Below, piece after piece: positions 24,272-33,965 of a stretch of 64,000 bases of DNA (the stretch's first letter is position 1; each line of letters starts with the position of its first letter). The notes under the pieces are model-generated. The model saw only the letters and a program-made list of their open reading frames with translations, had not been told where the DNA came from and made no database searches. Location of the stretch: positions 2,601,562 to 2,665,561 of the forward strand of contig AP031382.1 of assembly GCA_040371205.1 (NCBI GenBank). Reading direction: 5' to 3'. This stretch comes from Rhodanobacter sp. Lineage in GTDB: Bacteria > Pseudomonadota > Gammaproteobacteria > Xanthomonadales > Rhodanobacteraceae. Both the position numbers and the translations under genes were made by a program.

Positions 24272-24703
24272 TTACTCCACGCTGCCGCCGGCTGCCTCGA
24301 TGGCAGCCTTGGCACCCGCCGTGGCCAGCAGGCCCGACAGTTTCACAGCACGGCCGATCTCGCCCTTCAGCACCACCTTGACCTTCTTGGCGCGGCTGTC
24401 GATCAGGCCGGCCTTGTGCAGCTCGACCACGTCGATCACGTCGGCCTTGAGGCTGGCGAGCTGGTACAGGAATACCTGCTGGCTCTCGGCCTTCAGCTTG
24501 GAGCGGAAACCGACCTTGGGCAGGCGACGCTGCAGCGGCATCTGGCCGCCTTCGAAACCGTACTTGTGGGTGCCGCCGGCGCGGGCGTGCTGACCCTTGT
24601 GGCCGCGGCCGGCCGTCTTGCCGAGGCCCGAACCGATACCGCGACCCACGCGCAGGCGCGTCTTGCGCGAACCAGCGGCAGGCTTGATGTCGTTGAGACG
24701 CAT
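24272..24703 (-). CDS. rplO: 50S ribosomal protein L15
   Basis: Late-assembly large-subunit protein of 143 residues. The start [20 protein letters not shown] and the glycine-rich [24 protein letters not shown]-like extension (residues 20-45) are diagnostic. [16 protein letters not shown] segment follows. The globular C-terminal domain ends [19 protein letters not shown]. It sits 2 bp from rpmD and 4 bp from secY. Confidence 0.97.
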   Translation of the reverse strand: MRLNDIKPAAGSRKTRLRVGRGIGSGLGKTAGRGHKGQHARAGGTHKYGFEGGQMPLQRRLPKVGFRSKLKAESQQVFLYQLASLKADVIDVVELHKAGLIDSRAKKVKVVLKGEIGRAVKLSGLLATAGAKAAIEAAGGSVE

Positions 24704-24705
24704 GA

Positions 24706-24903
24706 TTATTCCTCCACCCGAACCAGGTAGTAGACCGTGTTGATCAGACCGCGCACCTGCGGGCTGTCCTTCAACTCACGGACGTCGTTGGTCTTGTTCA
24801 GGCCCAGCGCCTTGACGCTGAGGCGATGACGCGCCTGCACGCCGCGCAGGCCTTTCACCAGGCGCACGCGCACGGTGCCGGCGGTTTCGTTCTTCTTAGC
24901 CAT
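24706..24903 (-). CDS. rpmD: 50S ribosomal protein L30
   Basis: A 65-residue large-subunit protein with the family pattern [36 protein letters not shown]. The ATG at 24903 starts 8 bp inside the end of rpsE (the ATG overlaps the last codons and TAA), so the two are translationally coupled. An upstream in-frame start at 24933 would lie further inside rpsE and adds non-L30 residues, so it was not used. Confidence 0.96.
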   Translation of the reverse strand: MAKKNETAGTVRVRLVKGLRGVQARHRLSVKALGLNKTNDVRELKDSPQVRGLINTVYYLVRVEE

Positions 24904-25405
24904 TGCCCAGCACCTCTTCCACGGTCTTGCCACGCTTGGCGGCGATCTGCTTCGGCGAAGCGACAGCCTGCAGGCCCTTGATGGTGGCGCGCACCAGGTT
25001 GATCGGGTTGCGCGAACCGACCGCCTTGGCCAGCACGTTCTTCACGCCGACCACTTCCAGCACGGCGCGCATGGCACCGCCGGCGATCACGCCGGTACCT
25101 TCGGAGGCCGGCTGCATGTAGACGCGGGCTGCGCCGTGGTTGGCCTTGATGGCGTACCACAGGGTGCCGTTGTTCAGGTCGATGTTCACCATGTTGCGGC
25201 GGGCACGCTCCATCGCCTTGGAGATGGCCACCGGCACTTCGCGCGCCTTGCCATAACCGAAGCCGACCTTGCCCTCGCCGTCGCCGACCACGGTCAGCGC
25301 GGTGAAGCTCATCTGGCGGCCACCCTTGACGGTCTTGGCCACGCGGTTGACGGCAATCAGCTTTTCCAGCAGGCCGTCTGAATTTTCGCGATCGTTCGAA
25401 GACAT
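24896..25405 (-). CDS. rpsE: 30S ribosomal protein S5
   Basis: Fidelity (ram) protein of the 30S subunit, 169 residues. The N-terminal double-stranded RNA-binding domain is seen as [19 protein letters not shown], which includes the spectinomycin-loop region around residues 20-30. [18 protein letters not shown] and the C-terminal domain [23 protein letters not shown] follow. The 106-bp gap from rplR is filled by hairpins, unusual in this tightly packed operon. Confidence 0.97.
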   Translation of the reverse strand: MSSNDRENSDGLLEKLIAVNRVAKTVKGGRQMSFTALTVVGDGEGKVGFGYGKAREVPVAISKAMERARRNMVNIDLNNGTLWYAIKANHGAARVYMQPASEGTGVIAGGAMRAVLEVVGVKNVLAKAVGSRNPINLVRATIKGLQAVASPKQIAAKRGKTVEEVLGNG

Positions 25406-25421
25406 TTTTCGATTCCGTGTG

Positions 25422-25505
25422 CCCGGACCATCCGGGACTTTGCTTGCGGCTGGGCCGCTTGTTGTTGTGTGTTGCGCGTCAGGCCGGGGATCAACGACCC
25501 CGGCC
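25422..25505. repeat. Hairpin cluster between rplR and rpsE
   Basis: Three hairpins fall in one short gap. They are 25422-25436 (CCCGGA, loop CCA, TCCGGG, followed by ACTTTG), 25446-25458 (GCGGC, TGG, GCCGC), and 25482-25505 (a perfect 8-bp GGCCGGGG/CCCCGGCC stem with 8-nt loop). The first fits the dispersed hairpin family including its ACT flank. Confidence 0.6.
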
Positions 25506-25511
25506 CTTGGA

Positions 25512-25865
25512 TCAGAACTTCAGGCCGGCCTCGCGCGCCGCATCGGCGAGCGCCTTGATGCGACCGTGATAGCGGAAGCCCGAGCGGTCGAAGGCCACCG
25601 ACTCGATGCCGGCGGCGAGCGCGCGCTCGGCCACGGCCTTGCCCACCGCGGCAGCGGCGGTCAGGTTCTTGGTGCCCTTCAGGCCTTCGGCCACCGACTT
25701 CTGCACGGTGGAGGCAGCGGCCACCACGTTCTGGCCGTCGGCGGCGAACACCTGGGCGTAGAGGTGCTGACCGGTGCGATGCACCGACAGGCGCGCCACG
25801 CCCAACTTGCGGATGTGCGAACGCGTGGACTTGGCGCGGCGCAGGCGGGATTCGTTCTTGTTCAT
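25512..25865 (-). CDS. rplR: 50S ribosomal protein L18
   Basis: 5S rRNA-binding protein of 117 residues when started at the second ATG (25865), which places the AGGA ribosome-binding site about 8 bp upstream. The first ATG (25871) would put that site only 2 bp away. The basic N-terminus [20 protein letters not shown] is followed by [19 protein letters not shown]. The C-terminus ends in the family motif [26 protein letters not shown]. It sits between rplF and rpsE as usual. Confidence 0.96.
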   Translation of the reverse strand: MNKNESRLRRAKSTRSHIRKLGVARLSVHRTGQHLYAQVFAADGQNVVAAASTVQKSVAEGLKGTKNLTAAAAVGKAVAERALAAGIESVAFDRSGFRYHGRIKALADAAREAGLKF

Positions 25866-25892
25866 CGTCATGTTCCTCGAAAGCGGATCGGC

Positions 25893-26420
25893 TTACGCCT
25901 TCTTTGCTTCCTTCAGGGTGATCTTCTCGCCGGCATAGCGCACGCCCTTGCCCTTGTAGGGCTCCGGCGAACGGAAGGCGCGGATCTTGGCGGCCACCTG
26001 GCCCACCACCTGCTTGTCGGCACCCTTGATCAGGATTTCCGTCTGCGTGGGGGTTTCCAGGGTGATGCCTTCCGGAGCCTCGAACACCACCGGGTGCGAG
26101 AAGCCCAGGCTCAGGTTCAGCGCCTTGCCGGCCATGGACGCGCGGTAACCCACGCCGACCAGTTCCAGCTTGCGCTCGTAACCTTCGGACACGCCCTTGA
26201 CCATGTTGGCCAGCAGCGCACGCGCGGTGCCGCCGAACTTGTCGTCGGCACCCTCGGCCAACTGGATGTTGACGGCATCGCCGTCCACCTTCAGCGACAC
26301 GCCGGGCAGCGCATGGATGGACAGGGTGCCCTTCGGGCCCTTCACGGAAACGCCGTCGGCGGCAGCCTTCAGCTCCACGCCCTTCGGCAGGTTGATCGTC
26401 TTCTTGGCAACACGTGACAT
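25893..26420 (-). CDS. rplF: 50S ribosomal protein L6
   Basis: Large-subunit protein near the factor-binding centre, 175 residues with two repeated alpha/beta domains. The start [15 protein letters not shown] at 26420 follows a GGAG site; the frame extends to 26474 inside rpsH but without conservation. The C-terminal signature [24 protein letters not shown], including the PxPYKGKG loop, is complete. It is 10 bp downstream of rpsH. Confidence 0.97.
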   Translation of the reverse strand: MSRVAKKTINLPKGVELKAAADGVSVKGPKGTLSIHALPGVSLKVDGDAVNIQLAEGADDKFGGTARALLANMVKGVSEGYERKLELVGVGYRASMAGKALNLSLGFSHPVVFEAPEGITLETPTQTEILIKGADKQVVGQVAAKIRAFRSPEPYKGKGVRYAGEKITLKEAKKA

Positions 26421-26430
26421 CGTCGGCTCC

Positions 26431-26826
26431 TTAGGCGACCTGGCCGATGACTTCGCCGCCCAGACCCTTGGCACGGGCCTGCGCGTCGGTCAGCAGACCG
26501 GCGGACGTCGAGATGATCGAGATGCCCAGACCACCGAGCACCTTCGGCAGTTCATCCTTGCCGCGGTAGATGCGCAGGCCGGAACGGCTGACGCGGGAAA
26601 TGGTCTCGATGGCCGGACGGCCTTCGAAGTACTTCAGGCGAAGCTCGAGAACGGGCTTGCCATCCGTCTGCGCGGCCTGCGCATCGAGAATGTAGCCTTC
26701 GTTCTTGAGAAGGTTGGCGATGGCCACCTTCAGCTTGGACGACGGCATGCTCACCGTCGGCTTGCCCATCAGCTGGGCGTTGCGGACACGCGTGAACATG
26801 TCGGCGATGGGATCAGTCATGCTCAT
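26431..26826 (-). CDS. rpsH: 30S ribosomal protein S8
   Basis: Central-domain rRNA-binding protein of 131 residues. [18 protein letters not shown] at the start and the C-terminal [20 protein letters not shown] (the GxxxxSTSxG RNA-binding loop) are intact. The start at 26826 has GAAGGAAG 5-7 bp upstream. In E. coli S8 represses spc-operon translation near rplE. Here an extra 224-bp gap with its own promoter candidate precedes rpsH. Confidence 0.97.
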   Translation of the reverse strand: MSMTDPIADMFTRVRNAQLMGKPTVSMPSSKLKVAIANLLKNEGYILDAQAAQTDGKPVLELRLKYFEGRPAIETISRVSRSGLRIYRGKDELPKVLGGLGISIISTSAGLLTDAQARAKGLGGEVIGQVA

Positions 26827-26923
26827 GAAAGCTTCCTTCAGAGTGCACCGATATCCGATAAAACCGGAAATCTTCTAGATTGTGATGCCGACAAGGCGCC
26901 GGCCTGCGTTGCGCAGACCGACG

Positions 26924-26952
26924 ACTATAGCAGCTTTTTCCGGCTTTGCGAA
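26924..26952 (-). promoter_or_regulatory. Internal spc-operon promoter candidate upstream of rpsH
   Basis: On the - strand a TTCGCA -35 box (26952-26947), 17-bp spacer and TATAGT -10 box (26929-26924) lie about 100 bp before rpsH, inside what is normally a continuous operon. Matches to consensus are 4/6 and 5/6. Confidence 0.55.
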
Positions 26953-26975
26953 CATCGGCGCCAACGTTGCGCCAA

Positions 26976-27039
26976 CGGCGGCAGGCCCGAAAGCTTGCCG
27001 CCGGCATCGGGGCGGGCAGGATCTGCTCCCGCCCGCCCC
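26976..27039. repeat. Two hairpins downstream of rpsN
   Basis: A hairpin at 27009-27039 (9-bp perfect GGGGCGGGC/GCCCGCCCC stem, 13-nt loop) lies 12 bp after the rpsN stop. A second at 26976-27003 has an 8-bp CGGCGGCA/TGCCGCCG stem. Neither has a T-tract. They sit between rpsN and the rpsH promoter candidate and could cause partial termination or mark an mRNA processing point. Confidence 0.55.
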
Positions 27040-27050
27040 TGTCAGAGGTC

Positions 27051-27356
27051 TTACCAGCTGGCCTTGCGCAGGCCAGGCACGTCGCCGCGCATGGTGGCTT
27101 CGCGCAGCTTGTTGCGGCCAAGGTTGAACTTGGCGTACACGGCGCGCGGACGGCCGGTCAGCGCGCAACGGGTGCGCTGACGGATCGGGCTGGCGTCGCG
27201 CGGCAGCTTCTGGAGCTTGCCCTGCGCTTCCATCTTCTCCTCGTAGGAGGCGGTGGCGCTCAACACGACCGCCTTCAGTTCGGCGCGCTTGGCGGCGTAC
27301 TTCTTGACGAGCTTGGTCCGCTTGATGTCGCGGTTGACCATCGAGGTCTTTGCCAT
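27051..27356 (-). CDS. rpsN: 30S ribosomal protein S14 (zinc-free type)
   Basis: A 101-residue S14 of the long C-minus class: the CxxC zinc motifs of the short form are absent. The C-terminal [26 protein letters not shown] plus the end [11 protein letters not shown] is canonical. The start [21 protein letters not shown] is standard. It lies 9 bp after rplE, and a 224-bp gap follows before rpsH. Confidence 0.97.
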   Translation of the reverse strand: MAKTSMVNRDIKRTKLVKKYAAKRAELKAVVLSATASYEEKMEAQGKLQKLPRDASPIRQRTRCALTGRPRAVYAKFNLGRNKLREATMRGDVPGLRKASW

Positions 27357-27365
27357 GGGTTTATC

Positions 27366-27905
27366 TCAATTCCTAAACGGGAAGTTGAAGGCTTCCAGCA
27401 GCGCCTTGGCCTCGGCATCGGTCTTCGCGGTCGTGGTGATCGCAATGTCCATGCCGCGCATCGCGTCGACGGCGTCGAAGTCGATTTCCGGGAAGATGAT
27501 CTGTTCCTTCACGCCGAAGTTGAAGTTGCCACGGCCGTCGAAGGCGCGGCCCGATACGCCGCGGAAGTCGCGGGTACGGGGCAGCGAGATGTTGATCAGG
27601 CGGTCCAGGAACTCGAACATCTGGGCGCGGCGCAAGGTGACCTTGCAGCCGATCGGCCAGCCGTCGCGGATCTTGAACGAGGCCACGGAAACGCGCGCCT
27701 TGGTCGTGATCGGCTTCTGGCCCGAGATCTTCGCCATGTCGGCCACGGCGTTCTCGAGGATCTTCTTGTTGCCGGCGGCTTCGCCCACGCCCATGTTCAG
27801 CGTGATCTTGGTGATGCGGGGAACCTGCATCACGTTCTGGTAGCCGAACTTCTCGGTGAGCTTCGGCACTACCTGCTCTTTGTAAAACGTCTCAAGGCGC
27901 GTCAT
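27366..27905 (-). CDS. rplE: 50S ribosomal protein L5
   Basis: 5S rRNA-binding protein that contacts the P-site tRNA, 179 residues. Family segments are the [16 protein letters not shown] core near residue 28, the loop [22 protein letters not shown] near 125-150, and the C-terminus [27 protein letters not shown]. In E. coli the start of this cistron is the target of S8 repression. It is 11 bp downstream of rplX. Confidence 0.97.
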   Translation of the reverse strand: MTRLETFYKEQVVPKLTEKFGYQNVMQVPRITKITLNMGVGEAAGNKKILENAVADMAKISGQKPITTKARVSVASFKIRDGWPIGCKVTLRRAQMFEFLDRLINISLPRTRDFRGVSGRAFDGRGNFNFGVKEQIIFPEIDFDAVDAMRGMDIAITTTAKTDAEAKALLEAFNFPFRN

Positions 27906-27916
27906 GTCAGTATTCC

Positions 27917-28231
27917 TTACGCGTCCACGACCTCGCCAGTCGAACGGAACACGCGGACCTTGCGCCCATCTGCGAGCGTCTTGGCGCCAACGCGTTCACC
28001 CTTGTTCGTGGCGGGGTTGAACAGTTGCACATTGGAGAGATGGATCGAGGCCTCGCGTTCGACGATGCCGCCGGCCTGATTGGCCTGCGGATTCGGCTTG
28101 GTGTGGCGCTTGACCAGGTTCACGTTGGAGACGAACACGCGCTCGCCTTCCACGCGCAGCACTTCGCCGCGCTGACCCTTGTTTTTGCCGGTGATCACGA
28201 GGACCTGATCACCCTTGCGGATACGGTTCAT
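27917..28231 (-). CDS. rplX: 50S ribosomal protein L24
   Basis: Assembly-initiating large-subunit protein of 104 residues with an N-terminal KOW motif ([22 protein letters not shown], residues 6-27). [33 protein letters not shown] is the typical middle, and [26 protein letters not shown] the end. Spacing is 14 bp from rplN. Confidence 0.97.
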   Translation of the reverse strand: MNRIRKGDQVLVITGKNKGQRGEVLRVEGERVFVSNVNLVKRHTKPNPQANQAGGIVEREASIHLSNVQLFNPATNKGERVGAKTLADGRKVRVFRSTGEVVDA

Positions 28232-28245
28232 GTTCTGGACCTCGC

Positions 28246-28614
28246 TCAGAGCACTTCGGGCGCGAGCGAGACGATCTTCATGAACTTCTCGCTGCGCAGC
28301 TCGCGGGTGACCGGCCCGAAGATACGGGTACCGATCGGCTCGAGCTTGTTGTTGAGGAGCACCGCTGCGTTGCCGTCGAAACGGATCAGCGAGCCATCGG
28401 GACGGCGCACGCCCTTGGCGGTACGCACCACCACGGCGTTGTACACCTCGCCCTTCTTCACCTTGCCGCGGGGGATGGCATCCTTCACGGTGACCTTGAT
28501 CACGTCACCGATCGCGGCGTAACGGCGCTTGGAGCCGCCGAGCACCTTGATGCACATCAGTTCCTTGGCACCGCTGTTGTCCGCCGCGGAAAGCGTGCTT
28601 TGCATCTGGATCAT
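28246..28614 (-). CDS. rplN: 50S ribosomal protein L14
   Basis: Subunit-interface protein of 122 residues. The start [27 protein letters not shown] and the central signature [20 protein letters not shown] are invariant features. The end [12 protein letters not shown] is canonical. It is the first gene of the spc operon, 15 bp after rpsQ, and no separate promoter was recognised in that gap, so S10 and spc genes are probably cotranscribed here. Confidence 0.97.
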   Translation of the reverse strand: MIQMQSTLSAADNSGAKELMCIKVLGGSKRRYAAIGDVIKVTVKDAIPRGKVKKGEVYNAVVVRTAKGVRRPDGSLIRFDGNAAVLLNNKLEPIGTRIFGPVTRELRSEKFMKIVSLAPEVL

Positions 28615-28629
28615 GTCTGCACCCTCCCC

Positions 28630-28890
28630 TTAGACGGCCGCGCGGGTGACGATTTCGACCACGCGGTGATGCTTGGTCTTGGACAACGGACGGCACTCGG
28701 CGATGCGCACGAGGTCGCCCTCGTTCGCGCCGATGTCGTCCTGCGCGTGCAGCTTGGTCGACCGGCGCACGATCTTGCCCAGCAGGCCGTGCTGCACCTG
28801 GCGCTCGATCAGGACGGTGACCGTCTTGTCCATCTTGTTGCTGATGACGCGCCCTTCGAGGGTACGCGCCTGCTTCTGGTTGTCGCTCAT
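28630..28890 (-). CDS. rpsQ: 30S ribosomal protein S17
   Basis: Primary 16S-binding OB-fold protein of 86 residues. The family core reads [20 protein letters not shown] near residues 10-30, and the signature [23 protein letters not shown] near residues 58-80. It is the last gene of the S10 operon, following rpmC by 12 bp. Confidence 0.97.
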   Translation of the reverse strand: MSDNQKQARTLEGRVISNKMDKTVTVLIERQVQHGLLGKIVRRSTKLHAQDDIGANEGDLVRIAECRPLSKTKHHRVVEIVTRAAV

Positions 28891-28902
28891 ATCGGCGGTC
28901 CC

Positions 28903-29088
28903 TTACTTCTTGCCGCCGAGCACGAACTTCGTGCGGGCGATGTCGCGCCGGACGCGGCGCAGCTGATGCGGCTGGTTGAGCTGGCCGGCGCCCTTCTGCA
29001 TGCGCAGGTTGAACTGCTCCTTGCGCAGGTCAAGCAGGTGCTGATTGAGCTCTTCGGCCGACTTGGTGGTCAGATCTTTGATGGCCAT
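28903..29088 (-). CDS. rpmC: 50S ribosomal protein L29
   Basis: A 61-residue helical-hairpin protein at the exit-tunnel rim, next to L23. It shows [29 protein letters not shown] with the usual antiparallel helices, and the end [15 protein letters not shown]. One base separates its ATG from the rplP stop, so the two are tightly coupled. Confidence 0.96.
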   Translation of the reverse strand: MAIKDLTTKSAEELNQHLLDLRKEQFNLRMQKGAGQLNQPHQLRRVRRDIARTKFVLGGKK

Positions 29089-29089
29089 A

Positions 29090-29503
29090 TCACATCACCG
29101 CCCGGGTCACGAACTGGGTCTGCACCGAGAGCTTGGCGGCGGCCAGGCGGAACGCCTCGCGCGCCGAAGCCTCGTCGATGCCCTCGATTTCATAAAGCAT
29201 GCGGCCGGGCTGGATCGGGGCGACCCAGAATTCCACGCCGCCCTTGCCGGCGCCCATACGCACTTCGATCGGCTTCTTGGTGATCGGCTTGTCCGGGAAC
29301 ACGCGGATCCACAGCTTGCCGCCGCGCTTGACGAAGCGGGTGATGCAACGGCGGCCGGCCTCGATCTGACGCGCGGTGAGCGCACCGTGGGTGGTCGCCT
29401 TCAGGCCGAACTCGCCAAAGCTGACGAGGTTGGCGCAATGCGCCAGACCGTCGTTGCGGCCCTTGAACTGCTTGCGGTATTTGGTTCGCTTGGGTTGCAA
29501 CAT
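29090..29503 (-). CDS. rplP: 50S ribosomal protein L16
   Basis: Large-subunit protein near the A-site tRNA elbow, 137 residues. [21 protein letters not shown] starts the protein. The signature [37 protein letters not shown], split across residues 50-90, is intact, including the arginine at the RMGAGKG loop that is hydroxylated by the YcfD/RoxA oxygenase in E. coli. It lies 11 bp after rpsC. Confidence 0.97.
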   Translation of the reverse strand: MLQPKRTKYRKQFKGRNDGLAHCANLVSFGEFGLKATTHGALTARQIEAGRRCITRFVKRGGKLWIRVFPDKPITKKPIEVRMGAGKGGVEFWVAPIQPGRMLYEIEGIDEASAREAFRLAAAKLSVQTQFVTRAVM

Positions 29504-29514
29504 GGCAACTCTCC

Positions 29515-30279
29515 TTACTTCGCCGAACGCTCGCGACGGCCTTCGCCATCACGATCGCGACGCGGTTCGCGGTCACGACGGCCTTCGCCGCCTTCACGGC
29601 GCGACGACGGCGCCGGGGACTCGTCCTTCGGTTCCTGGCCGATCTGGGCCACGTCGAAGATCTCGCCCTTGTAGACCCACACCTTGATGCCGATGATGCC
29701 GTACTGCGTCTTGGCCTCGGCGGTGCCGTAGTCGATGTCCGCACGCAGGGTATGCAACGGCACGCGGCCTTCGCGGGCCCACTCGGAGCGGGCGATCTCG
29801 GCGCCGTTCAGACGACCGGACACGTTGATCTTGATGCCCAGCGCGCCCAGGCGCATCGCGTTGCCCACCGAGCGCTTCATCGCGCGGCGGAACATGATGC
29901 GGCGCTCGAGCTGCTGCGCGATCGACTCGGCCACCAGCTGGGCGTCCAGCTCGGGCTTGCGCACTTCGTTGACGTTGATGTGCGTCGGGACGCCCATCAG
30001 GTCGCTGACTTCCTTGCGCAGCTTCTCGATGTCCTCGCCCTTCTTGCCGATCACCACGCCCGGGCGGGCGGTGTGGATCGTCACGCGTGCGGTCTTGGCC
30101 GGACGCTCGATCTGGATCTTCGAGATGCCGGCGGCAGCCAGCTTCTTCTTGAGCATCTCGCGGACCTTGATGTCGGCCACGAGATACTTCGCGTAGTCGC
30201 CCTTGTTGGCGTACCACTTGGCGTTCCAGTCCTTGGCGATGCCGAGGCGGATGCCGGTGGGATGAACTTTATGACCCAT
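29515..30279 (-). CDS. rpsC: 30S ribosomal protein S3
   Basis: mRNA-entry and helicase protein of 254 residues, longer than the 233 of E. coli S3. The extra length is a charged Arg/Glu/Asp-rich C-terminal tail (residues 222-254, beginning [18 protein letters not shown]). The KH domain is seen as [24 protein letters not shown] near residues 60-90. The C-terminal domain has [25 protein letters not shown]. The tail is probably disordered and surface exposed. Confidence 0.97.
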   Translation of the reverse strand: MGHKVHPTGIRLGIAKDWNAKWYANKGDYAKYLVADIKVREMLKKKLAAAGISKIQIERPAKTARVTIHTARPGVVIGKKGEDIEKLRKEVSDLMGVPTHINVNEVRKPELDAQLVAESIAQQLERRIMFRRAMKRSVGNAMRLGALGIKINVSGRLNGAEIARSEWAREGRVPLHTLRADIDYGTAEAKTQYGIIGIKVWVYKGEIFDVAQIGQEPKDESPAPSSRREGGEGRRDREPRRDRDGEGRRERSAK

Positions 30280-30291
30280 CGTCTTCTCCTC

Positions 30292-30627
30292 TTACTCGCC
30301 GACGACCACGGTGATGTGGCTGGTGCGCTTCAGGATGCGGGAACCGCGGCCCTTGGCGCGGGCATACATGCGCTTCATCGCCGGACCTTCGTCGACGAAG
30401 ATGCGCGAGACCTTCAGCTCGTCGACATCGGCGCCGAGGTTGTTCTCGGCGTTGGCGACGGCCGACAGCAGCACCTTGCGGACAAGGTGGGCGGCCTTCT
30501 TGTTGGTGAACTGGAGCACGTCGCTGGCCCGGCCCACGGGCATGCCGCGGACCAGATCTGCCACCAGGCGTGCCTTCTGCGCCGAGATGCGGGCGCCGCG
30601 CAGGATCGCTTTGGCTTCGGTGCTCAT
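30292..30627 (-). CDS. rplV: 50S ribosomal protein L22
   Basis: Exit-tunnel protein of 111 residues. The core has [26 protein letters not shown]. The beta-hairpin that lines the tunnel ends in [28 protein letters not shown], the site of macrolide-resistance deletions in other bacteria; no deletion is evident. The ATG shares one base with the rpsS stop (TGATG), so translation is coupled. Confidence 0.97.
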   Translation of the reverse strand: MSTEAKAILRGARISAQKARLVADLVRGMPVGRASDVLQFTNKKAAHLVRKVLLSAVANAENNLGADVDELKVSRIFVDEGPAMKRMYARAKGRGSRILKRTSHITVVVGE

Positions 30628-30899
30628 CACTTGCCCTTCTTGTCGCCGACGTGGCCCTTGAAGGTGCGGGTCACCGCGAACTCGCCGAGCTTGTGCCCGA
30701 CCATGTTCTCGTTGACGAGCACCGGCACGTGCTGGCGGCCGTTGTGGATGGCGATGGTCAGGCCCACCATTTCGGGCAGGATCATCGAGCGGCGCGACCA
30801 GGTCTTGATCGGGCGCTTGTTGTTGGCGGAAACCGCGGCTTCCACCTTCTTGGCGAGGTGAAGGTCGACGAACGGACCTTTCTTCAGAGAGCGTGGCAT
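30627..30899 (-). CDS. rpsS: 30S ribosomal protein S19
   Basis: Head protein of 90 residues near the decoding-site finger. [22 protein letters not shown] starts it. The signature near residues 52-76 reads [31 protein letters not shown], given here in pieces: [10 protein letters not shown] then [10 protein letters not shown]. The end is [12 protein letters not shown]. It is 12 bp downstream of rplB. Confidence 0.97.
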   Translation of the reverse strand: MPRSLKKGPFVDLHLAKKVEAAVSANNKRPIKTWSRRSMILPEMVGLTIAIHNGRQHVPVLVNENMVGHKLGEFAVTRTFKGHVGDKKGK

Positions 30900-30911
30900 G
30901 TCGGGTTCCTG

Positions 30912-31733
30912 TTACTTGCGGCGGCGCACGATGAACTGCTGCGTGCGCTTGTTGTTGCGGGTCTTGTAACCCTTGGTCGGCGTGCCCCACGGGCTGACCG
31001 GATGACGGCCGCCGGAGGTACGGCCTTCACCACCGCCGTGCGGATGGTCGACCGGGTTCATGACGACGCCGCGAACGGTCGGACGGATGCCCATCCAACG
31101 CTTGGCGCCGGCCTTGCCGAGCTTCTTCAGGCTGTGCTCGCCGTTGCCGACTTCGCCGATGGTGGCGCGGCACTCGACCGGCACGCGGCGCATCTCGCCG
31201 GAGCGCAGACGCAGCGTGGCGTAGCCGGACTCGCGGGCCACCAGCTGCACCGAAGCGCCGGCGGAACGGGCAATCTGCGCGCCCTTGCCGGGCTTCATCT
31301 CGATGCAGTGGATCGTGGAGCCCACCGGGATGCTGCGCAGCTGCAGGCAATTGCCGACCTTGATCGGCGCATCGTGGCCGGACAGCAGGCGGTCGCCCAC
31401 CTGCACGCCCTTCGGCGCGATGATGTAGCGGCGCTCGCCGTCGGCGTAGCACAGCAGCGCGATGTGCGCGGTGCGGTTCGGATCGTATTCGATGCGCTCG
31501 ACCTTGGCGGCAATGCCTTCCTTGTCGCGCTTGAAGTCGATGATACGGTAATGCTGCTTGTGACCGCCGCCGCGATGACGCGTGGTGATACGGCCGAAGT
31601 GGTTGCGGCCGCCGGTCTTGGACTGCGACTCGGTCAACGCCGCGTACGGCGCGCCCTTGTGCAGGCCTTCCGTGCGGACGCTGACGGCGTCACGACGGCC
31701 GGGCGAGGTCGGCTTGTGGTTGATTAGTGCCAT
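30912..31733 (-). CDS. rplB: 50S ribosomal protein L2
   Basis: Peptidyl-transferase-proximal protein of 273 residues. N-terminal [19 protein letters not shown] and the C-terminal extension [19 protein letters not shown] (near residues 222-240, containing the conserved His229 region) are complete. The end [19 protein letters not shown] is standard. It lies 17 bp after rplW. Confidence 0.98.
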   Translation of the reverse strand: MALINHKPTSPGRRDAVSVRTEGLHKGAPYAALTESQSKTGGRNHFGRITTRHRGGGHKQHYRIIDFKRDKEGIAAKVERIEYDPNRTAHIALLCYADGERRYIIAPKGVQVGDRLLSGHDAPIKVGNCLQLRSIPVGSTIHCIEMKPGKGAQIARSAGASVQLVARESGYATLRLRSGEMRRVPVECRATIGEVGNGEHSLKKLGKAGAKRWMGIRPTVRGVVMNPVDHPHGGGEGRTSGGRHPVSPWGTPTKGYKTRNNKRTQQFIVRRRK

Positions 31734-31750
31734 CTCGAGGAACTCCTGGC

Positions 31751-32044
31751 TCAGGCCTTGGCCGACACGTCGATGGTCTGGCCATCGGCGAGGCGCACGT
31801 AGGCCTTGCGCTTGCCCTGGCGGCTGCCAGCGCGGAAACGGAAGGACTTGGCCTTGCCCTTGCTGTTGACGAGGTTCACCTGCTCGACCTTGACGTCGAA
31901 CATCTTCTCCACCGCCTCGCGGACATCGGCCTTGGTCGCCTCGGGGGCAACCACGAAAACGTACTGGTTGTGCTCGCTGACGCGGGCCGACTTCTCGGAG
32001 ATGTGCGGCGCGCGCAGCGTGTCGAGAATGCGTTCGTTGCTCAT
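31751..32044 (-). CDS. rplW: 50S ribosomal protein L23
   Basis: Exit-tunnel rim protein of 97 residues, docking site for trigger factor and SRP. It starts at the ATG at 32044, which overlaps the rplD stop (ATGA) and has GAGGAG 8 bp upstream. A GTG at 32053 is too close to that ribosome-binding site. The family pattern [15 protein letters not shown], then [21 protein letters not shown], then [17 protein letters not shown] is present. Confidence 0.96.
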   Translation of the reverse strand: MSNERILDTLRAPHISEKSARVSEHNQYVFVVAPEATKADVREAVEKMFDVKVEQVNLVNSKGKAKSFRFRAGSRQGKRKAYVRLADGQTIDVSAKA

Positions 32045-32643
32045 GCCAGCCACTCCTCGATCTTCTTCACGGCGTCGACCGTCATCACCACGTGGTCGGA
32101 ACCGACCAGGCTGACCGGATTCAGCGCCATCACGTCCAGCACGTGCAGATAGGGGATGTTGCGCGAAGCCAGGTACAGCGCCTCGTCGGCATCCTCGGAA
32201 ACCAGCAGCACGCGGCCGGAAACCTCAAGCTCGGCGAGCTTGGCGACCATCGCCTTGGTCTTCGGCTGGTCGACGCCGAAACCCTCGACCACCTTCAGAC
32301 GGCCCTGGCGGTTCAGCTCGGAAAGGATCGAGCGGATCGCCACGCGGTAGGCCTTGCGGTTGACCTTCTGCTCGTAGCTGCGCGGCTTCGCGGCAAAGGT
32401 CACGCCGCCGCCCACGAAAATCGGGGCACGGTAGTCGCCGTGACGGGCGCCGCCGCCCTTCTGCTTCTTGAACTTCTTGGTGGTACCCGACAGCTCACCG
32501 CGCGACAGCTGCGCCTTGGTACCGGCGCGACCGCCGGCCTGGTACGCAACCACCACCTGGTGGATCAGGGCCTGCTTGAACTCGCCGCCGAACACTTCGT
32601 CCGACACGCTGAGCGGCTTGGCGCCAATGACATTCAGTTCCAT
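32041..32643 (-). CDS. rplD: 50S ribosomal protein L4
   Basis: Exit-tunnel constriction protein of 200 residues. In E. coli it also represses the S10 operon by promoting transcription termination in the leader. The extended loop is seen as [21 protein letters not shown] (residues about 50-72), where macrolide-resistance changes occur in other species; it looks wild type. The ATG at 32643 fits the family start [14 protein letters not shown] terminator-like hairpin exists upstream of rpsJ, so L4-mediated attenuation is possible here. Confidence 0.97.
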   Translation of the reverse strand: MELNVIGAKPLSVSDEVFGGEFKQALIHQVVVAYQAGGRAGTKAQLSRGELSGTTKKFKKQKGGGARHGDYRAPIFVGGGVTFAAKPRSYEQKVNRKAYRVAIRSILSELNRQGRLKVVEGFGVDQPKTKAMVAKLAELEVSGRVLLVSEDADEALYLASRNIPYLHVLDVMALNPVSLVGSDHVVMTVDAVKKIEEWLA

Positions 32644-32654
32644 GGCGTCTCTCC

Positions 32655-33296
32655 TCAACCCTTGGTGGTCGGACGGATGACGACGTCGCCGCCGGTCGCA
32701 CCGGGGACGGCGCCCTTCACGGCGATCAGGTGACGCTCGGCGTCGACCTTGACCACTTCCAGGCCCTGCTGCGTGCGGTTCACCGCACCCATGTGGCCCG
32801 ACATCTTCTTGCCCGGGAACACGCGGCCCGGCGTCTGGCGCTGGCCGATCGAGCCCGGCGCGCGGTGCGACAGCGAGTTACCGTGCGTCGCGTCGCCCAT
32901 CTTGAAGTTGTGGCGCTTGATGGTGCCCTGGAAGCCCTTGCCCTTCGAGACGCCGGCGACGTCGACGATCTGGCCGACCGAGAACACCTCGTCCGCCTTG
33001 ATCTCCGCGCCCACGCTGTACTTGCCGAGGTCGTCGGCGGACACGCGGAACTCCCACAGGCCACGACCCGGCTCAACCTTGGCCTTGGCGTAATGGCCCT
33101 TCAGCGGCGCCGTCAGCAGGCTGGCGCGCTTCACGCCCGCCGCGACCTGCACCGCGCTGTAGCCATCGTTGTCTTCGGTCTTCAGCTGGGTGACGCGGTT
33201 CGGGGTCGCTTCAATCAGCGTCACCGGAATCGAGCGTCCGTCTTCAGTGAAGAGCCGGCTCATGCCGCACTTGCGGCCTACCAGTCCGATACTCAT
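32655..33296 (-). CDS. rplC: 50S ribosomal protein L3
   Basis: Peptidyl-transferase-proximal protein of 213 residues. [16 protein letters not shown] opens the protein. The signature region around residues 125-160 reads [20 protein letters not shown] then [27 protein letters not shown], in pieces of the long extension that includes the glutamine methylated by PrmB in E. coli. The upstream in-frame start at 33320 was not used because MSIGL is the conserved N-terminus. Confidence 0.97.
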   Translation of the reverse strand: MSIGLVGRKCGMSRLFTEDGRSIPVTLIEATPNRVTQLKTEDNDGYSAVQVAAGVKRASLLTAPLKGHYAKAKVEPGRGLWEFRVSADDLGKYSVGAEIKADEVFSVGQIVDVAGVSKGKGFQGTIKRHNFKMGDATHGNSLSHRAPGSIGQRQTPGRVFPGKKMSGHMGAVNRTQQGLEVVKVDAERHLIAVKGAVPGATGGDVVIRPTTKG

Positions 33297-33316
33297 GTTC
33301 GTATCCTGTCTATCGC

Positions 33317-33628
33317 TCAACCGAGCTTGATCTGAACATCGACGCCAGCGGCGAGATCAAGCTTCATGAGCGCGTCCACGGTCTTGTCGTTGGGATCGAC
33401 GATGTCGAGCACACGCTTGTGGGTACGGGTCTCGTACTGGTCGCGTGCATCCTTGTCGACGTGCGGCGACACCAGAATGGTGTAACGCTCGATCTTGGTC
33501 GGGAGCGGGATCGGGCCGAGCACCGTGGCGCCCGTGCGCTTGGCCGTCTCGACGATCTCGCTGGCCGAACGGTCGATCAAACGATGATCGAACGCCTTGA
33601 GCCGGATGCGAATCTTCTGGTTCGCCAT
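33317..33628 (-). CDS. rpsJ: 30S ribosomal protein S10 (NusE)
   Basis: Head protein of 103 residues that doubles as NusE, the NusG- and NusB-binding antitermination factor. [27 protein letters not shown] and [20 protein letters not shown] are diagnostic. The ATG at 33628 gives the normal [11 protein letters not shown] start. It is the first gene of the S10 operon and is preceded by a 444-bp gap with a promoter candidate and a strong terminator-like hairpin. Confidence 0.97.
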   Translation of the reverse strand: MANQKIRIRLKAFDHRLIDRSASEIVETAKRTGATVLGPIPLPTKIERYTILVSPHVDKDARDQYETRTHKRVLDIVDPNDKTVDALMKLDLAAGVDVQIKLG

Positions 33629-33743
33629 AAAACCGTGTCCTGTTATCAAAAGAACTTGGATGTGCAACGAAGCGGCTTCTCACCGCCACGCAACTGCCCT
33701 TGGAACCCGGATCGCGGCTTTGCCGAAGCGAAACCCCGACCCG

Positions 33744-33779
33744 AAAAACGCCAAGCGAGCATTGGTCTGCTCGCCTGGC
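33744..33779 (-). terminator. Intrinsic terminator/attenuator in the tuf-rpsJ gap
   Basis: On the - strand a 12-bp stem (GCCAGGCGAGCA with TGCTCGCTTGGC, one G-T wobble) with a 6-nt loop is followed by GTTTTTC. It lies about 120 bp before rpsJ but roughly 160 bp downstream of the S10 promoter candidate. It could end the tuf transcript, act as the S10 attenuator, or both. Confidence 0.8.
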
Positions 33780-33936
33780 GCAAATCCTGCTGCGCAATTT
33801 GGCCCAACCACCGGGATCAACCCGGAATCGCGCCGAATGCGATGGCCGTCCACGGCCTGCGAACTCGAAGCACGTCCTGCGCCTCATTTCGCGGTGAGCC
33901 GGTCGAAAACTAGTTCGGCCAGCTAGGGAGCTGCAA

Positions 33937-33965
33937 AGTATAGCGACAAATTCCGCCCCAGGGAA
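33937..33965 (-). promoter_or_regulatory. S10-operon promoter candidate and long leader
   Basis: A TATACT -10 box (33942-33937 on the - strand) with a weak TTCCCT -35 box (33965-33960) lies about 310 bp before rpsJ. The 444-bp gap 33629-34072 thus holds, in transcription order: post-tuf hairpins (34046-34061 and 34013-34030), this promoter, a small hairpin at 33844-33857, the T-tailed hairpin at 33744-33779, and the rpsJ ribosome-binding site. No small gene was seen in it. Confidence 0.5.
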
